From Hyaloscypha bicolor E (lineage: Eukaryota; Ascomycota; Leotiomycetes; Helotiales; Hyaloscyphaceae): DNA of 64,000 nucleotides. A model generated the notes under the pieces. The model had not been told where the DNA came from. It did no database searches and saw nothing but the letters and a program-made list of their open reading frames with translations. Position 1 is the stretch's first letter. Every line of letters starts with the position of its first letter. Below, piece after piece: positions 37,057 to 49,600 of the stretch. Location: positions 4,381,183 through 4,445,182 of the forward strand of contig NW_020194512.1 in the NCBI RefSeq assembly GCF_002865645.1, written 5' to 3'. A program made the translations under genes and the position numbers.

Positions 37057-39907
37057 TGTTCCCCCCCGTTCGTCAATACGAGTGATTGATCAATCGCCCC
37101 CTCCCATTAATCAATCGGACGCTACGATTGGTTAATCGGGGCTAATTACGATTCGGGCTCCACAGTAGGTCCCGATTAATCAATCAATGTCCCGATTAAT
37201 CAATCGCATAATATTAGGGTTTCGGGGCTAATAGGGCTAAGGGAGCTGAAAGCTTTTACTTACTAGTTTATACTAAATATATCCTCAATTCTATATTCTT
37301 CACTTTACTTAAGCCCTACTCTTTATACTATAATATAGATTTCTAATATTTAATACTAAGTATATCCTCAAGTCTAATTTTCTTATTTCGCTTATATCTC
37401 ACTTATTTATACTATACCTATAGTATTATATAGTTTATTTAATTTTTTTCTAGGTATTAAGGGAAGTAATAATAGGGGTAAAAATACTTCTCTAGAGTTT
37501 CTAGATATATATAGGCCTTTACTTCCTTATTTTATAGATATAGTTCATACTATAAGTACTATAAGTACTAATTTACTAAATATAACCACTAATTTTTATA
37601 TCTCTCAATTAATTAATTACCTTACTTCTAATATATCTCTTTTAATTCTTTATTTATCCCTAATCCCGCATATGCCTTATTAGCGTATTTATAGGCGAGC
37701 AGAGTAATATTTTAATATTACTACTTTAGGAGCTTATTTGTCTAGTACCCAGTTTTTGCCCTCTCTAATTACTAAAGAGCCTATTAATACTTAGTCTGCC
37801 AAAGACGAAGCTATATGAGATTAGAGGCTTACTAAGGGAAGTAGTAGGAAAATTCTTATTACTAGGAAATATATAAATATTAGATAGTAGCTTCAAAATC
37901 CTAATACTCTGCTTTCTAGTAAAACTAAGACAGAGAAGTATTACTAGGCTAATATTAAATATAAATCCCACTTATATAAGCTTTAGGATAATTAAGTATA
38001 TTATAAGAAGTACTATAATACTTGCTATATAAGATCCTTCTAGCCCGGTATACTCTTTACTATAATAATGCCTTTGAGATTTTAACTACTATTTATGAAA
38101 AATTAATATATATAAGTAAGTATTTCCTTAAAGCTACTAATTTTTATACTAATTATATAATAACTTCTAATACTATATTTGAGTATATAAGACGACTTTA
38201 ATATAGCCTATCCCGTAATAATTATACTTAGATAAGTGCCTATTATACTTATTATAATAAGAAGAAGGCTTAAAAAAATAATATAGGAATAATACTTATT
38301 TAATCTTATTATCCTAGCCAGTATATAGTTCTGGATTTAATAGATTTCCGTATAAGTATTCCCTAAGTTATATAATTTACCTCTATTTTAGCCTTTCTTA
38401 TATTTCCTGCATTTTCTGTATTTTTGAGCTTTTCCTGTAATTTTTGCGATTTTTATTTATATTACTTACTAATATTATTATAGTATAATCCTGATAGAGA
38501 ATATATATAGATCTGGTAATTGAAATACTATTTTTCTAAATTTATTTAAATCTATAGGCTTAAGGCTAAGACTGCGGACAAAGCTATAGACAAGCTTATT
38601 AAATAGCTAAATAATAATAAGTATATTACTATTCTAGCCTATAATAATAGAGGCGAGTTTAAGGGAAAAGTAATTAAGGTTTATAAGAAAAGAAAAATAA
38701 TGATTATTCGCAGACAAGCTTATTACTTCTAATCTCAGGGCTCTATTAAGGTTACTAATTAAATCTTCAAGAAATAACTACGGGCCATATAAGTAAATAC
38801 TAGTATCTAATCTTGAATATAATTACTTCCTTTAATTATATAAGTAATTAATACTATAGCTATATCTGCCCTTCCTAAAAGTAATATACTATATAAGATC
38901 TAGTTTGGATAAAAGCTATCTACTAATTTCTTGAATTATAAGGAGAGTACTTGCTATATATATATAGCCTTAGGAGAGGGGGAAATCAATATTAATAAGA
39001 GTAGTGCTTCTAAATAATCATTTACTATTAAGGTTTAAGGAAAAGAAAAGAATAGAGAGAATAGCTTATTTATTAATAAGGAAGCAGAATAGGAGAAAGT
39101 AGTAAAGGAGATAATTTTGTCTAAAATAACTAAGAGAGTTATGGAGTATATAAAGAAATAGTAAGAGAAGATAGTAAAGAGGGCTAGTACTAAAGCTCTT
39201 AAATATAATATTCAGGAGATTATAATCTTATAGATCTCAAAGTAATATCGATTTAGTATAGAAATGGCTCGGATTCTAGTAAGAGTTTTGGAAAAGACTT
39301 TAAAGATATATAACTTATAAGGATATACTTTTGGCTAAAGCTAATTAAAAACAGGGCTACTGGTTAACTACTAAGCATGGTGAGCTTATAATTCTCTGGC
39401 CGCATAATACTCTCAATAAAGTTACTTTATAATTAACTTATCCTAATTTGCCTATTACTGGTACGGCCTATAAGAAAGACAAAATTACCCTCCCCAAAGC
39501 AGGGGTAAAGGAGAATAATCGGGGTTCAATTTCATTAGTTCAGAAGGCTGGAAGGATATCTGAGAGAGTAAAGAAGAGAGTAGCTATTGAGCAAGTACGT
39601 GAGGATGGAGCTAGAGAAGGGGAATCAGGTGAACAAGTGGGTGTGAGGGTACCAAAAAGGGCTAGGGTAGCTATGAAAGTATCTAGACAAAGTGGGAGGC
39701 ATGTATAATAAAGCTTGATTTGGGTAAAGTATACTAATATATACTGCTTTTGCCATTCCCTAAATCTTAATATTACCCGATTGATTAATCGGGACCCACT
39801 GTGGAGCCCGAATCGTAATCCCCCCCCCATTGATTAATCGGGCGCTACGATTGATTAATCGGGAGGGCGATTGATTAATCGCTCGTATTGACGAACGGGG
39901 GGTATCA
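37057..39907 (+). mobile_element. 2.85-kb DNA transposon with long, internally repeated TIRs and GATG target duplication
   Basis: GATG flanks the element (37053-37056 and 39908-39911). Its ends share TGTTCCCCCCCG / TGATACCCCCCG, then GTTCGTCAATACGAG, and remain inverted-repeat related for about 150 bp. Each TIR contains several copies of GATTAATCAATCG spaced within it. The interior is AT-rich and decayed on the plus strand. It interrupts the TPR-CHAT gene exactly between the codons for RAI and EVREK. A related end lies at 11930-12140. Confidence 0.85.
39448..39708 (+). CDS. C-terminal remnant of the 2.85-kb element's ORF
   Basis: 86-codon frame (ITGTAYKKDKITLPKAG and a basic tail with VRVPKRARVAMKVS), the only readable piece of this element. 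Highly basic, as expected for a DNA-binding protein tail. Upstream, plus-strand frames from about 37680 are broken by many stops. Family not recognised. Confidence 0.4.
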   Translation: MPITGTAYKKDKITLPKAGVKENNRGSISLVQKAGRISERVKKRVAIEQVREDGAREGESGEQVGVRVPKRARVAMKVSRQSGRHV

Positions 39908-40714
39908 GATGGCACGGTCAAAATCGCTCATCATTCCAATCAGCCCAAATCTCCGAAAACGCCAAACTCCAAGTCTAAACAGACAACCAGCTAGATCAGA
40001 GTTATTGCGAGATGCAGCTGTCACTGCTTCTTCACTGAGTTGTATGGCACGGTTGAGAGCCTCTATCTCCCCAGTCTGCATAAACTGCGTACGAAGCCAA
40101 TATCCGAAATTGCTTAACCATATCCCTCGATCGGGATGGCCAAGAGGTGTGACTTCTATAGCTTTTCCGCTAAGCTCGACGGCACGGTTGAGATCGATTG
40201 TTTTCCCTGTCAATTCAAATCGCTTGCCGAGCATCCATCCAAGGTTGTTCAATAAGGCAGGTCGAGCAGGCGGAACCGCTAAGGCCAGCTCATTGTAACT
40301 CACAGTATGCTGAAGGTCGACCATACTCCCACTGGCTTCAAATTTTGTACCGTGATGGACTCCTAAGCCGCTCATCCTCCTCCACAAGGCAGTAGAGTTG
40401 TTAATGCTGGCCATCTTGACCGATATTATATCGAGAATGTAAGATCGTCGAGCGCGATCAGGGTGATCTGAAGCCGTTACTGCGATCCATCCCTCCGTTC
40501 GCCGAATGGCTCGTTCAAGCGGTTCCGCTGAGCGTGTTCTCATGAAGATGAGGAAGCAGGTATATATATCTCTCTCGATTTGCTCCTCGCTCGAGGGATC
40601 TTTGTGCAACTCTGCGAAGCAACGAAGGTCTGCTTCGCTCATGTGATCGAGGGAAAGGGCCATCTCTGCCTCAATATTGAATGCCCTCATCTCATTGGTA
40701 TGCTGGTTAGCCAT

Positions 40715-41539
40715 TGCTGCAGTTGCGGGAATATCTGAGATAGGTCCGAAAGTGTGGAGGGGATGTTAAGGCGTTTGGATCGAGGCGTAGCGAAGATACG
40801 TCTTCCCAGTGGCCTTCAGCTAGCACCCTGGCTCTGGGACAACAGACAAGAGGATAATTAATGGAAGATATTGAGAAATCGATTCAAGGGCTATTTGAGT
40901 AGTGGGCAGTATACGAAAGCGTCGTTATCCAGAGTTTGTTCCTTTTCCCTGGGCTCAAAATTCACTGTCGATACAAGGTATCACGCCACTTGTGAGCCGA
41001 GCTTTGCGCCTCGACGTCCTATCGTCGACCGTATTGTGACTCACGGCCACGATATATTATAAGGCCGAGGTGGCGTCAGAATTGGAGCAAATCCAAATTT
41101 AGCTAAAAGTAGGAGATTATCATGTGAGAGCTTCGAAACGACATGCTCAGGCTTCCATTTTTGAGGCAACAAAAACACGTCCTTTATTAAACTTTCTACG
41201 ATTCGCTAAAATAATCAAGCTATCCCGCGATTCTATATTTCGAGCTCTTTAGGAATATCTGCACAATTGCCTTAATATTCTTTTTCAGGGCAACCCTGGC
41301 TCCCTTAGAAGATGGCACATGCTATTAGCTAAATTTAGAGCATACTAGTTCGTCCTATACTATATTACTAGCCCCCAATCTCCAAGACGGGCCACTTCGC
41401 TAATCACGGCAGAGAAATATTCCTCCCCATACGTAATGTGACCCTTTGGGTGGTACACGGCCACTCAGATAATGAGGGGTCCTCTAGGTGGTTCAGAATT
41501 AATATGGGGCCATAAAGGGTTAGGTGGTCTGCTACCTTT
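40715..41539. other. Upstream region of TPR-CHAT gene, no gene called
   Basis: Near-normal composition. It probably held the promoter of the TPR-CHAT gene (to about 41100). Small open frames such as 40871-41062 have no support. From 41100 it grades into AT-rich DNA. Confidence 0.4.
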
Positions 41540-41830
41540 GGTTTATAGTACTAATAAATTAATTTCATTAGTAATTTGATAGTACTAATAATCTCTTGGT
41601 ACTACTTGTTTCTTGGTACTAGTTATATAGTTATACTAACTATTTCTTAGTATAATTATTTTTGTAGTACTAGCAAATTACTTATACCAGGAATTTTATA
41701 GTACTAGTAGCTTTTTAATACTAATAGTTTCATAGTACTAACTATATATTTATACTAATAGTATCTTAATACTAACCCAACTTTTATACTAATTATTTCC
41801 TTATACTAATATTTTGCTAATACTAATATA
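41540..41830 (+). repeat. Degenerate short tandem repeat built on TACTAATA
   Basis: About 15 imperfect units of 14-35 bp, each with TACTAA/TACTAG followed by a T-rich spacer. Spacing is irregular. No coding potential. Confidence 0.6.
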
Positions 41831-42808
41831 TTTTCTATATATTTGTTATATAAGTATTTATATTCACGTAATCTTAATTTTGGTTCCGTAACTACTATAT
41901 ATCTTGCTTAATATTAATATTAGGCAGAGGTTATTACTATTAGAAAATGCTTTCTTAAATAAAGGTAAACTCTAATAAATTCGTAATAATCCTGAATTAT
42001 TTAAAGTATATACTCTTACTAATAGTAGATCTTATAACCCGATTAGCCTTTATAAATAATAACTAGAAACCCTAGCTCGAATACCTGCCCCTAAAAGTAT
42101 TTGAGTTTGGTATTCTAAATAAAGAATTTTTATTTAATATTAATTAATATAATACTATAGGTTATAGTAACCTATATTAGTATTAATTATTACTAGTATT
42201 TGCGGCTTCACTTTTATAACTTCTATTTTTAATATATATTATAACTATAATAAAGTAAAATAAAAGTATTATTTGAACTTATAAAAGAAATATTATAAAT
42301 AATAAGGCTATATTTATATATAGATTATATTTTCTATATTACTTCTTTATTTATTCTTTAGTATAATATCCAAATTCTCGATTTAATAAGCTTACTAATA
42401 CTGCCCTTATATAAGCTTAAGCCAAATATAGTAATAAAATAAAAATTAGTTTAGTTTTATTTAGATGTTTTATTGAATTAAATAAAATTCTTTATAATCT
42501 CTAAAGTAAAATAGCTAAAAGAAAGAATTAATTTAATATAAAGATTATATTAAAAGAAGAATTAAATATAATTAAATAGATTCTTATAAATATATTTAAT
42601 TTAATATAGATAATAAGAAAAACTTTAATATACTAAAACTATATTCTAAATACTATTAAATTCTATAGCTTATAATAGCCTCTATAAAATATAATTATAA
42701 TAATATTTAAGATCTTTTTTATATATTAAATTTAGTTAATAAATAACTATTTATTATTTTATTTTATTTTAATAATAATTGTATTTTTGTTAATTTCTTT
42801 ACTAATAA
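41831..42808. other. AT-rich tract, nothing recognised
   Basis: Stops in all frames, TA-rich, no internal repeat seen. Confidence 0.4.
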
Positions 42809-42891
42809 CGAGTTTAGGGCCGCTTTGCTAAAATTATTACTAGCGGCCCTATACAAGCTCCGGGGCTAGCAATAATTTTGCCCTAAACTCG
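42809..42891. repeat. Short inverted repeat (hairpin or MITE remnant)
   Basis: The left arm CGAGTTTAGGGC, then AAAATTATTACTAGC, pairs with the right arm GCTAGCAATAATTTTGCCCT, then AAACTCG. There is a 9-base bulge in the left arm and a loop of about 20 bp. GC content is well above that of the flanks. Confidence 0.65.
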
Positions 42892-43639
42892 TCCCGAGTA
42901 GCTCTTTAAATAATATTTTTTAGTAATAAACTTTTTATAAACTTTTAATAAATTATATAAAAAAAAAATAACTTATAAATATATAAAATTATTAATAAAT
43001 AAGCTAAAACTATTCTTTTAATTTATATTTTAATAACTAAAATTTAAAATTAATAAATATTTTATTTATAATTTCCTTTAAATTTTAGGTTTAATTAAAT
43101 TTAATAAAATATAAACTTAATTTAAATTAAAAACTTTTATAAAATTAAATTTTAAATTATAATATAATACCAAATTATATAAAAAAATCTTAATATTTTT
43201 AATTACTAAATTTTAATAATATAAGTATTTTAAATAAAAACTAAAGAAAATTAATTTAATTATTATTAAAATAAAAAATCTTAATTTATTATTTATAAAT
43301 TTACTTTAATTAATATATAAATATAAAATTATAAAAAATAAAATACTAATTTTCTTATATAAACATTTTTAATTTATTTATATATTATTTATTTATTATT
43401 AATATATTAAATAATTTAATTTAAATAAAATTAAAGCTAATTATATTTAAAATAAGCTTATTTTATAAAATTTAATCTAATATTAATTAATAAATAAAAA
43501 TAAAAATACTAAAATTTCTTTTATCTTTTAATAATTTTTAATTATTTTATAAATTATAATATTATAAAAGTATTTATAATTAAAATAAAAAAATTAATTT
43601 TTAATTATTTACTAATTTTTAAAAATAATATTAAAGAAA
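42892..43639. other. AT-rich tract, nothing recognised
   Basis: Extremely AT-rich; no gene or repeat identified. Confidence 0.4.
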
Positions 43640-43817
43640 TTTATATTATTTATATTATTTATATTACTTATATTACTTATATTACTTATATTACTTATAT
43701 TACTTATATTACTTATATTACTTATATTACTTATATTACTTATATTACTTATATTACTTATATTACTTATATTACTTATATTACTTATATTACTTATATT
43801 ACTTATATTATTTATAT
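43640..43817 (+). repeat. Microsatellite of 9-bp unit TTATATTAC, about 19 copies
   Basis: Near-perfect tandem array; the first and last units carry TTATATTAT variants. Confidence 0.95.
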
Positions 43818-43956
43818 ATTAATTAATATTTAAAAGCTTTTATTTAAATATTTAGCTTTTTGCTTTATATACCGGACCCGATTTGCTTTCTTATTTCGTT
43901 TCCGGTATATATTGCAAGTAAAGAACTAGCCAAAGTCTATAAGAGGCTTTTTTTGA

Positions 43957-44433
43957 TTGCAAAAGAAGCAATATTGCTCTTACGGGCTCTTCCGGATCTC
44001 TTGCAGGCCCTTCCAAGCCTCACTCTCACCCGTAAAGCTTTCCCTTTCCACTTGTAAGCCCTCCCAAGCCTCACTCGTACCCGCAAAGCTCTCCCTTTCC
44101 ACTTGTGAGCCCTTCCAAGCCTCACTCGCACCTGCAGAGCTCCCTCCCTCTCACGGGCCCTTCCAAGTCTCACTCCTACCCGCAGAGCTCTCCCTCCCCT
44201 CTCGCAAGCCCTCCCAAGCCTCACTCTCACTTGCAAAGCTTCCCCTCCCCTCTCGCAAGCCCTCCCAAGCCTTATTCCTACCCGCAAAGCTCTCTACCTC
44301 TCTTTGCAGATCACTCTCACCCGTAAAAACCTCCCGGCTATCTTGCAAGCCCGCAAAGCTCTCTTCCTCGTCCGTATCCCCTTCCCCCCCTTGTAAACCT
44401 GCCCACTATATACCTTCCCGCGGGTTCGCATAG
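43957..44433 (+). CDS. Minisatellite-encoded low-complexity frame (doubtful gene)
   Basis: 158-codon open frame over the 51-bp minisatellite. It would encode about six 17-residue units such as PSQASLVPAKLSLSTCE. The minus strand is also open across the array (43937-44287, units like RVRLGRACERGG) because the unit length is a multiple of three. No start context, intron or neighbouring gene favours either strand. It is a GC-rich island of about 600 bp inside strongly AT-rich DNA. More likely a non-coding minisatellite than a gene. Confidence 0.2.
   Translation: MQKKQYCSYGLFRISCRPFQASLSPVKLSLSTCKPSQASLVPAKLSLSTCEPFQASLAPAELPPSHGPFQVSLLPAELSLPSRKPSQASLSLAKLPLPSRKPSQALFLPAKLSTSLCRSLSPVKTSRLSCKPAKLSSSSVSPSPPCKPAHYIPSRGFA
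44000..44304 (+). repeat. Minisatellite, six units of about 51 bp
   Basis: Units begin near 44000, 44051, 44102, 44152, 44203 and 44254. Each contains CCTTCCAAGCCTCACTC (or CCCTCCCAAGCC) and CGCAAAGCTCTCCCT. Variation is mixed and not only RIP-type. Confidence 0.9.
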
Positions 44434-45859
44434 CCTACCTACTACCGATACGGGCCCTTGCAATACTCCTCTCCCTTTCGAAAGCTCTTTATCTCCCCTC
44501 GTATTAGAGTCCCGCACTCCCCCCTTACCTACCGCTCTCGTATCTCTAGCTATTGCTTTCTCCTCTCCTCTCCTTATATCCGCACTTGTAACGCCTTCTC
44601 TATAATCCGTTAAGCTCGTATAAACTGCCGGGCTTGTTTCTCTTGCGAAACCGGCTCTCCTTTCCGCTTATAGTATACTGCTTGCAAACGGGTATGGTAT
44701 GCGGTATAAGAGAGGGTTTAATTCGAATTTCGATCCAGGGGAAAGTCGCAAATAGGCCGGATATACTTATATATCGAGCAGCAATTATCCGTATAAGCCG
44801 ACTATAGGATCTGGCTCCTCTCTTTATAGTATATATATAGGGAGTTCGATTTTAAAGAAATAAGAGATTTTAAAGAGATAAGGCGGATCTGGTATTTATA
44901 GTAGTAGTATAGGCAGGCTATTATAAGAAAAGAGTAGATTAAAAGAGAGTAGGAAGAGTATATCTTATAGACAGATTTTAGTATTCCCGTATAGACCGGT
45001 TTATATAATAGTATTCGTTTTTTATAAAGCTATAGTTAATATAATAAGAAACTAGATCTTCTTTTTAAAATTAGAGAATAAGCTAGATTCGTCTATAAAA
45101 AACTTGGATTTAATAGTAAAATAGAAAGTATTATAACTAGAATTAAAATATATTAATAAGTAATAAGTAAAAGTAGTTTCGAAAATAGAAAGAAGCTATT
45201 TCTTAAAAGACTTAGTAAATAGAAATAAGTATTATAAATACTAGTAAAGAGTAAGTACTATTAAAGAAAAAGTAATTTTCTAAATCTTATAACTAAATAA
45301 TATAAAAATTTGAAAAAGTATATATTTAGATCTTTAATTAGGTTTTTATAAAAAGATTTAAAAAGAGAATAAATATAGACTTTAAGCTATTTTAAGCTAT
45401 TATAATAATTAGTATTATTAGTATTAATATATCTATTTGCGTTTTAATTTTATAATTATTTAGATAATTAATCTCGAAATATTAGGTAATTTCATTTTAT
45501 AGCTTAGATAATAAAGTTATAGTACTTTATATATAATAGTTAATAATTTAGATTTTGCTATAGAAAAGTAAAATTAGATATTTATAAAAAAGAAAACTAA
45601 TAAAAATATAAATAAATTTATAATAGTAGTTATAAAGTTTTTAAATAATTTAAATAATAATACTATTAAAGAAAATAAGATTAAGAAAGCTAATAAAATT
45701 ATTTAAGTAATAGCTATTATAATAAAAATAAAACTCTTTATATTTGGCTACTTCTAATAATACTTATTTAATTTTAGTATTCTATTTTCCAAAAAATAAT
45801 AATCTAATTATTTCGGATCCAGAAACCAAAATATTATTACCTTAATTTTAAAAGTAAAA
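44434..45859. other. GC-moderate stretch grading into AT-rich DNA, no gene called
   Basis: Pyrimidine-rich to about 44660, then AT-rich. It may include the 5' portion of the outer Copia element, but no similarity to the inner copy is visible before about 45860. Confidence 0.35.
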
Positions 45860-46385
45860 TTATTAAAAATTAAATTAATATTTAGTTTAATATTAGATTT
45901 ATATCTTTTATTAGATTTATAATAATAAATATAATTTTATATTATACTTTTAAAAACTCTATTTTTATTAAGTTTAGCTAATATAAATAAGCTAAAAATC
46001 TATTTTAATAATTTTACTAATTATTTTATTATTTTTATTAAATATTAAATATTTATAATATAATGTTTTAAATATATTTTTTTGCTTTATTTCCGATTTC
46101 TTTATTTATAATTTTTTATTTTTTTATAGAAATTAAATTATAATATATATATTACTAATTTAGTTATTTATTTATTAATAAAGTCCGAAATATACTAGAA
46201 TAAGCAAGCTATAATATTAATATAAAAGTCTTTAAATACTTAATAAAATATTATAAATAATACTAGAAATTCAAATAATTATTAAAATAATTTAATTTTA
46301 ATTTAAGAAATAATATTAATTTTAATTATTTTATTATTATTAATATTTTTTATATTTCTAATAAGCTTATATTTTATATATATAG

Positions 46386-46620
46386 TTATAGAACTCGGGA
46401 TATAAAATATAAATAATAGAATATAAGTAATAAAATATAAAATACGGGATATAGTTATATAACCTTATATTTTATAAGTAATTTAACTAATAGCTAGTTC
46501 TTATTAGGCTTAATAGATTTAGGAATTATATATTAATACTATAATATTATAATTCTTATTTTTAAATAATAATAACTTTATTAACTTTATATAAATAGTA
46601 TTATATATTACTAATAAACT
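46386..46620 (+). repeat. 5' LTR of inner Copia element
   Basis: Matches 52118-52367 and 54908-55165 directly and about 7343-7597 inverted; contains ATTAGGCTTAATAGATTTAG. Edges approximate. Confidence 0.7.
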
Positions 46621-49600
46621 AATACTATTTAGTTTATATATATAAATTAAAGAATAGAATCTTTTAAGCTAAAGAAGTATTTAATAGCCTATAGTAAAAT
46701 TAAACTAGTTTATATTAAAGGAGAGAATTATTTATTAATTTTATAAAAAGTATCTAGTAGCCTAAATAAGAAAATAACTAGCTTTTACTAAAAACTAATA
46801 ACTATTTTATTAAAGAGAGAAATTATTTATTAACTTTACGAAAAAGTATTTAGTAGTTTAAAAGAAAAAGACTTTAGTTTTTACTAATTAATAAGTAATT
46901 AGCTATTTCATTATTTATTTATCTATTTAACTATTTATAATTTTTTAAAACTAACTTCTTTTAGCCTTAAAACTACTTTTTTAAAAAATCTTCTTTTTAT
47001 TTATATAATACCCGAATTTATAAAATCCTCTTTCCGAAATATATATTTTATATATATTAGAAAAAGCTTAGCTCTAAAGATTTAATATAATAGAACTATA
47101 GAATAAATATATATAAATAAAGAAATAAAAAAATAGTATTAACTTTATTATCTATAGTAATAAGAAAGTTCTAGACTATTTTAATATTAGATTATTCTAA
47201 TATAAAATAGAGAAGTTAATTAATAATAATTTCTAGAAATTATTTAAGAATAATTTTAGTAATTTTAACTTTAAAATATTTAATTAACTAGATTAATATA
47301 AATTATATTAATTATAAGCTATTTTATAATATAGTAATATTTATATTAAATAAAATAATAAGAAACTTATTATTATATAATTCTTAGTAAATACTATTTA
47401 GGAAAAAGAATAATATATCTAAACTATAACTAATATTATTACTATTAGACTAGACCTTAATATAGGCTCTATTACTTTATTATATATATTTCTTAATAAT
47501 AGTATTATAAGAAATTAATATATTAAACTAATTATTATTTTTATTTCTATTAATACCGAATTATAGAAAGCTAGTAATAACGGATTTTTATTACTTTTAC
47601 TATTTTCAAATAGCCTTTTAAATAGCCCTTTTACTATAAAACTAATTAGAAAAGTAATAAAAATATATATTAAAATATAGAAATATAATAGAACTAATAG
47701 TAGTTTTAACTAAAAACTTACTATTTTCCTTAATATTTACTAATATATAAAGCTTTTATAAAAGGTATTAATAAGAGCTTTTCCTATTATATTAAAGGAA
47801 CTAGTAAAAGATTACTTTTATAATAACTAGCTTTTTTAATATATATATAAAAAGGCTTATATAAATATTTATAGCTTTTTTAAAAGTTCTAGTTTCTAAT
47901 ATTAAAACTTAGATAAGTAAAATACTATTATAATAGTAATTATAATAGCTTAATACTTTAAAAAAAAATATTTAAACTTATCTAGTTACTAATTAATAAC
48001 CTATATAAATTATAATATAGATTAGTACCTGCTTTATAAAATACCGAATTTCTATATAATAATATTATTACCTTTTATTAAGATATACTAGTATATTAAT
48101 ATATAGTTTCGGATTCTTTTTCTAATTTCGGCTAACTTATTAATAAACTCTAATTATTTAATACTATTTATAAGAAGAAATAGTAAATTAATACCGAAAT
48201 TCTCTTTATTAATTAATAATATTATTTAAGAAAATAGCTAAGTAACTATTTATTCGGAAATTATTAATATAATTCTAGTTATAATTATAGTTCCCGAAAT
48301 AGCTACTTAAATAACTATAAGTCCTATAATTATAATAACTATTTAAATAAATTATATTTTATATATAGAAAACCCGAATACTGCTTCTGGAAATATATAT
48401 TAGAGAAATAAAAGACTAAAAAGGCTTGATTTAAAACCCGAAACCTTTATTAATTTAAGGCTTTAAACTCCCATTAATTTAATAAGGAATTTAATAGTAG
48501 CTATTTATAACTAGAAGCCGAAATTAAGAGAAAAAATATTATAAAAGTAATAAAAATAATAATAAAGAGAACTATTTAAATAGTACTTTTAAGGCTCTTT
48601 TAATATTAATAAATAAAATAGAGAAAAATATTTAGATTTCTATTTTATTTTAGTTAAAAGCCTTTTAGTTACTTTTATTATATTAATAACTATAATTAAT
48701 ATTTTTATAAATAATCTTAATTTCCTTTTTTTATATACTAATTAATAAATAAGAATTATATTTTGGAATTTAATAAACTATTAATAGAATTAGCTATAAA
48801 GAATATTTAAACCTTTATAATAAATAGTATCTCTAAATATAATATCTATTACTTTTATAGAAATTATAATTAATACTAGAGCTTTTAGATTCTTAATTAT
48901 TAGTTCTAATTAATTTCAAGCTTTATAATAGACTAATAATAGTATTAAACTTAATAAAACTATTAAAGATTAAGTTAATATCTAGTTTAATATTAGATCT
49001 ATATCTTCTATTAGATCTATAATAATAAAAATACTAATTAAGTAAATATAATTTTATATTATATTTATAAAAACTTTATTTTTATTTAGCTTAACTAATA
49101 TAAATAAGCTAGAAGTCTATTTTAATATTTTAAATGCTTTTCTTTGCTTTAAAATATTATATTATAAAGTTTTATTTCCGAATTCTTTAATTATAACTTC
49201 TGTTTTTTTTATAAATATTGAATTATAATATTTATATTATTACTTTAATTATTTAGTAATTAATAAGCTCCGAAATATATTAGAATAAGCAGGCTATAAT
49301 ATTAATATAGAAGCCTTTAAATATCTTATAAAATATTATAAATAATACTAGAAATTCGGATAATTACTAAAATAATTTAAGTTTAATCTAAAAAATAATA
49401 TTAGTTTTAATTATTCTATTATTATTAATATTTTCTATATTTCTAATAAGCTTATATTTTATATTATTAATAAAGGTACCCGATATTAAACTAGCTAATA
49501 GCTATAAAATATTAGTATCTTATATACTTGAAATACCTTAAAATAATATTAAATTAATATCTATTCAAGTTTTTTTAATTAAATTATAATAGATACTAGA

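Larger units (their letters stand above)
30030..40714 (-). pseudogene. TPR-CHAT protein gene split by two transposons and nonsense codons
   Basis: Start ATG at 40714. Segment 40714-39912 has an N-terminal region and TPR units (PALLNNLGWMLGKRFELTGK). Segment 37052-36876 continues the TPRs (RAGRLGNLANCLEARFERTG), and so does 31913-31701 (LFGNLLRRRSKLTGKMGDL). From about 31670 comes the helical linker (YALQLLELGRGIIAGLLME). The CHAT caspase-like domain spans 31000-30030, with active-site His in FHFAGHGE and Cys in YLSACSTG. Two elements with target duplications separate the pieces. Stops at 31698-31700 (TAA), 31530-31532 (TGA), 30402-30404 (TAG), 30201-30203 (TGA) and 30189-30191 (TAG) fit CAA/CAG/CGA changes. 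The end, near 30030, reads ATYIYIRP. CHAT proteins are caspase-HetF-type proteases; in fungi a role in cell death is suspected. Dead copy. Confidence 0.85.

Noticed and set aside
39540..39830. 96-codon minus-strand ORF
   Set aside because: It overlaps the plus-strand tail of the 2.85-kb element and runs into its TIR; the composition is that of an antisense frame.
43640..44304. CRISPR-like array
   Set aside because: Units are contiguous tandem repeats without unique spacers, and the genome is fungal.
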